DNA of 7,570 nt, taken from an uncultured Candidatus Saccharibacteria bacterium. GTDB taxonomy: Bacteria; Patescibacteria; Saccharimonadia; Saccharimonadales; 2-12-FULL-41-12. The position numbers and the translations under genes are program-made. The DNA is taken from contig CAMLDK010000046.1 of assembly GCA_946478995.1 (NCBI GenBank), positions 1 to 7,570 of the forward strand. The letters are read 5' to 3'. Shown piece by piece: positions 5,210 to 7,570 of this stretch. Under the pieces are notes generated by a model, which was given only the letters and a program-made list of their open reading frames with translations, ran no database searches and had not been told where the DNA came from. Each line of letters begins with the position of its first letter. The stretch's first letter is position 1.

Positions 5210-5917
5210 ATGTCAGAAATATGTCCTATGCAACCCGAACTCGCTTCCTTTCCTCCGGCTAATGCCGGTCCGAAAACCATACCTTCCGAGGTAGGATTAT
5301 TGGAAAAAATTAAAAGAACGGCCGGCAAAGTTACGGTAGCCGCCACGGGCATTCTGATTATGCACGGTGTCATAGCCCCTGATTCAGCTACTGGTGAAAA
5401 ACCTGGCCGTTCAGACGGCATTACATCGGCTAAAATCGCTCAGCATCCCGAGCATGTAGGCTATGGTATGCTTGCGGAATGCGCCGACCCGGCTTATGAC
5501 GATCCTGACTACAAGCAGGTCCGTACAGCTCTATGCCTGATGAATAAAGTCAGGGATGAGCCCCTTAAACTGGATAAGGACCTTAGCTTATCGGCAGAAC
5601 GCAAGCTTACTTATATATTCCAATGCGGTAATATTGCTCATGACCCATGTGGGGAAGGGATGAAAGTGGCTCTTATAGATTTCCCATGGGAAAGATTTGA
5701 AAGTATGGGCGAAAACATTGCCTTCGGCCACGGCCTAACTTCAGGCTCCATGCAAAACCGTTTTTTAAAGCTTATGGAATCACCAACCCATCGCGCCAAT
5801 ATACAGAATGGAAACTTCGACAGCGTGGGCATAGCTACAATATTATTAAACGACGGACGCATAACCGTGTACCATTTCGGGCAATCGAAGCCGGAAGCGG
5901 AACTAACAGAAAAGTGA
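5210..5917 (+). CDS. Membrane-anchored CAP/SCP-domain (YkwD-like) protein
   Basis: The 235-residue product has a hydrophilic N-terminus with a basic cluster (KIKRTAGK, 33-40), one hydrophobic segment at about 41-57 acting as an anchor or poor signal peptide, a linker, and a CAP domain at about 105-225. CAP landmarks are LCLMNKVRDEPL (108-119), IAHDPC (142-147) with the first histidine position, MGENIAFG (166-173) with the conserved GEN-I element, and SPTHRANI (191-198) with the second histidine. An aromatic VYHF strand (220-223) follows. Bacterial CAP proteins are usually exported; activities are mostly unknown, with lipid, peptide or metal binding suggested. Five cysteines (5, 91, 109, 139, 147) could form disulfides outside the cell. 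ATG 5210 has no clear Shine-Dalgarno site, and ATG 5228 is an alternative. TGA overlaps the kinase start, indicating coupled translation. Confidence 0.82.
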   Translation: MSEICPMQPELASFPPANAGPKTIPSEVGLLEKIKRTAGKVTVAATGILIMHGVIAPDSATGEKPGRSDGITSAKIAQHPEHVGYGMLAECADPAYDDPDYKQVRTALCLMNKVRDEPLKLDKDLSLSAERKLTYIFQCGNIAHDPCGEGMKVALIDFPWERFESMGENIAFGHGLTSGSMQNRFLKLMESPTHRANIQNGNFDSVGIATILLNDGRITVYHFGQSKPEAELTEK

Positions 5918-6777
5918 TGAGATCAATAGAAACAGGTCGAACTCCGGAAATAGTCTTAGCGGGACAGGTATGTATCGACCGTAATGATATAGAAGGCCGG
6001 CAATATACTTCATGGGGGTCGGCCGTCCTTTATATTGCGGATTATTATCAGCAGTCCCATAGTATTGATCCGACAATTTTAGCAGCTCACGGACCGGACT
6101 TTACTCCTTACTCAGAGGGTTTTTCGCTTCATCCCGCCGAGCCTATCGCTGATGACACACTGATATATGAGAATACGGTGAGAAATACGGTTCGGACCCA
6201 ACGCTGTCTAAATGCGGACAGCGAAGTTCTACCGCCGATGGATCAAGAGGCCAAAGACGTTCTCTCTGACGCTGATATATTTTTCATGGCTCCTTTGACG
6301 CCTGCATATCATCCGGATCATGTAAACGAGCTCATGTACCATGTGCCGGAAGAAGGATTGAAAATATTAATGCCGCAAGGCTACCTTAGAGAAATAGGGG
6401 AAGACGGCTCGGTAAGCACCCGTTCGTTCGAGGAAGAACCCGATATAATGTCCGGTTTTGACCTGGTGGTGTTTTCGGCAGAAGATATGCCGGATGCCAT
6501 AGCCGTAGCCATGGAATGGAAGGGCAGGCATCCGAAAACGACAATCATAGTGACCAAGGGCCCAAAAGGGGCCTCAGTCATTGAAAAGGGAATGGAAATA
6601 CCGGTTCCGACCACGCCGGTTCCCGCTAAAATCAAAGCCGACTCCACCGGCTGTGGCGATACCTTCAGCGCCGCAACGGGCTGGAACTTATATAAGCACC
6701 CTTATGATTTATACTCGGCGGTTGAAAAAGCCAATGCTGATAGCAGGGAAAGATTACTTCTTAACTCTTCCGGCTGA
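5917..6777 (+). CDS. PfkB-family carbohydrate kinase
   Basis: A 286-residue cytosolic kinase of the ribokinase fold, expected to phosphorylate a sugar, polyol or nucleoside with ATP. Visible are an N-terminal beta strand with an acidic turn (IVLAGQVCIDR), WGSAVLYIA near 33-41 where the family has its glycine-rich signature, and the ATP-side strand TIIVTKGPKGA (209-219). Signature 2, DSTGCGDTFSAA, lies at 242-253, and its last Asp (D248) is the expected catalytic base. The usual TGAGD carries Cys in place of Ala. The protein is short, with only about 33 residues after the motif. ATG 5917 shares one base with the CAP gene's stop (TGATG); GTG 5914 is an in-frame alternative. No good Shine-Dalgarno site is seen, consistent with coupling. 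Archaeal and plant myo-inositol kinases belong to this superfamily, and an inositol-phosphate synthase gene faces it, but the substrate is unknown. Confidence 0.82.
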   Translation: MRSIETGRTPEIVLAGQVCIDRNDIEGRQYTSWGSAVLYIADYYQQSHSIDPTILAAHGPDFTPYSEGFSLHPAEPIADDTLIYENTVRNTVRTQRCLNADSEVLPPMDQEAKDVLSDADIFFMAPLTPAYHPDHVNELMYHVPEEGLKILMPQGYLREIGEDGSVSTRSFEEEPDIMSGFDLVVFSAEDMPDAIAVAMEWKGRHPKTTIIVTKGPKGASVIEKGMEIPVPTTPVPAKIKADSTGCGDTFSAATGWNLYKHPYDLYSAVEKANADSRERLLLNSSG

Positions 6778-7570
6778 CCGGCGAGCGGGTTTTAAACCGT
6801 ATTTTTTGATGAATTTCTCGACGAGTCCGCGGGCTGTCCGGTCTTCTATCTGCTTAGGCGGGTGCTTCTGGAAGTATGCCGCCGGTTCGATTATGGGGCC
6901 GGCTAGCTTATGGTCCAAAGCCAGCTTCATGCACCTGATAGAGTCTATGGCCACTCCGGCCGAGTTAGGCGAATCCTCCACGCTAAGCCGAAGCTCTAAG
7001 TTCATCGGTACGTCGCCGAAGTGCTTGCTCTCTATGCGAAGAAAGCATATCTTATTGTCCTTCTGCCAGGGGACGTAGTCCGAGGGACCGACATGGATAT
7101 CGTCGTCGTCTATGGTTTGCCCGCGGGCTTCGATCATCGAGCTGACCGCACGGGTCTTAGACTGTTTTTTACTGGAAAGACGTTCTCTCTCCAGCATGTT
7201 TAGAAAATCTGTATTTCCGCCGGTATTAAGCTGATAAGTCCGCTCGATCTTCATACCGCGGTCCAGAAATAAATTGACAAGAGTGCGGTGCGTTATAGTA
7301 GCGCCGACTTGAGCCTTGATGTCATCGCCGATGACCGGCAAGCCGGCATCTTTGAATTTCCTGGCCCATTTAGGGTTGGAAGCGATAAAGACCGGTATGC
7401 AGTTAACGAAACCGCAGCCGGCGTCTATGGCGGCCTGGGCGTAAAATTCAGTCGCCTCCTGGGAACCGACAGGCAGATAGTTTATTACTGCTTCGGCGCC
7501 GCTTTTCTTGAGTTCGGCGACGACATCGACAGGTTTGCCTTTGGCTTCGGGAATAACCTCGGCAGTATAT
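6754..7570 (-). CDS. ino1: Myo-inositol-1-phosphate synthase, actinobacterial type (partial, 5' end missing)
   Basis: The enzyme converts glucose 6-phosphate to inositol 1-phosphate using bound NAD, supplying inositol for phosphatidylinositol-type lipids or mycothiol-like thiols. The visible 271 codons are the C-terminal three quarters; the N-terminal NAD-binding glycine motif lies beyond position 7570. Conserved stretches in order are VINYLPVGSQEA, DAGCGFVNCIPVFIAS, GDDIKAQVGATITHR (with a Lys expected in the active site), NTGGNTDFLNMLERERL, IHVGPSDYVPW, FGDVPMNLE and SPNSAGVAIDSIR, then a basic C-terminal tail. This pattern matches the shorter actinobacterial/archaeal Ino1 class. A TTG at 7341 inside this frame is not the start, because family-conserved sequence continues unbroken upstream of it. 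TAA at 6756-6754 lies within the convergent kinase gene, a 24-bp tail-to-tail overlap with no terminator seen between. Confidence 0.93.
   Translation of the reverse strand, partial: YTAEVIPEAKGKPVDVVAELKKSGAEAVINYLPVGSQEATEFYAQAAIDAGCGFVNCIPVFIASNPKWARKFKDAGLPVIGDDIKAQVGATITHRTLVNLFLDRGMKIERTYQLNTGGNTDFLNMLERERLSSKKQSKTRAVSSMIEARGQTIDDDDIHVGPSDYVPWQKDNKICFLRIESKHFGDVPMNLELRLSVEDSPNSAGVAIDSIRCMKLALDHKLAGPIIEPAAYFQKHPPKQIEDRTARGLVEKFIKKYGLKPARRSAGRVKK

Noticed and set aside
6770..6798. CCGG-CTGA-CCGG hairpin and GGTTTTAAACC palindrome at the kinase/ino1 junction as terminators
   Set aside because: The hairpin has only four pairs and no adjacent T-run, and the palindrome lies within ino1 coding sequence.
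6754..7341. ino1 starting at TTG 7341
   Set aside because: Conserved Ino1 sequence continues in frame from 7344 to the window end, so the gene is partial rather than short.

Overview
This 7.57 kb window comes from a bacterial chromosome with moderate GC content. Genes are densely packed, Shine-Dalgarno sites are clear in places (AAGGAGG before 4134 and 4550), and UGA is used as a stop (3118-3120, 5915-5917, 6775-6777), which argues against the UGA-recoded candidate phyla. An actinobacterial-type inositol-1-phosphate synthase, a DUF7144 membrane protein and divergent CoA enzymes together suggest an uncultured lineage. A Saccharibacteria/Patescibacteria-like or deep actinobacteria-like source is my best guess, but the taxon cannot be proved from this sequence. 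I see no mobile element, CRISPR array, tRNA or rRNA.

Left part (1-1571): the 3' end of a possible nucleotidyltransferase (+) faces coaD (-), with two terminator-like hairpins reading on the coaD strand between them. coaD and coaE, the last two steps of coenzyme A synthesis, diverge from a 106-bp AT-rich spacer. That spacer holds plausible promoters and a 10-bp direct repeat; coaE may be nearly leaderless.

Middle part (1658-5092): five membrane-protein genes form two back-to-back units around a 131-bp spacer with divergent promoters. Leftward run an unrecognised four-helix protein, a short ClC-type chloride channel/antiporter (GTGA overlap) and a minimal two-helix K+ channel. Rightward run a DUF7144 protein and an HdeD/DUF308-like protein, closed by a strong terminator. 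The set suggests membrane potential, osmotic or acid-stress homeostasis. This is the most interesting region of the window, although its parts are known families.

Right part (5210-7570): a membrane-anchored CAP/SCP-domain protein overlaps a PfkB-family kinase by one base (TGATG), so the two are probably translationally coupled. The kinase converges on, and overlaps by 24 bp, the 3' end of a myo-inositol-1-phosphate synthase gene that runs off the window. The pairing raises, but does not prove, an inositol-related substrate for the kinase. There is no gene-free stretch over 300 bases, and no clearly novel system is visible.
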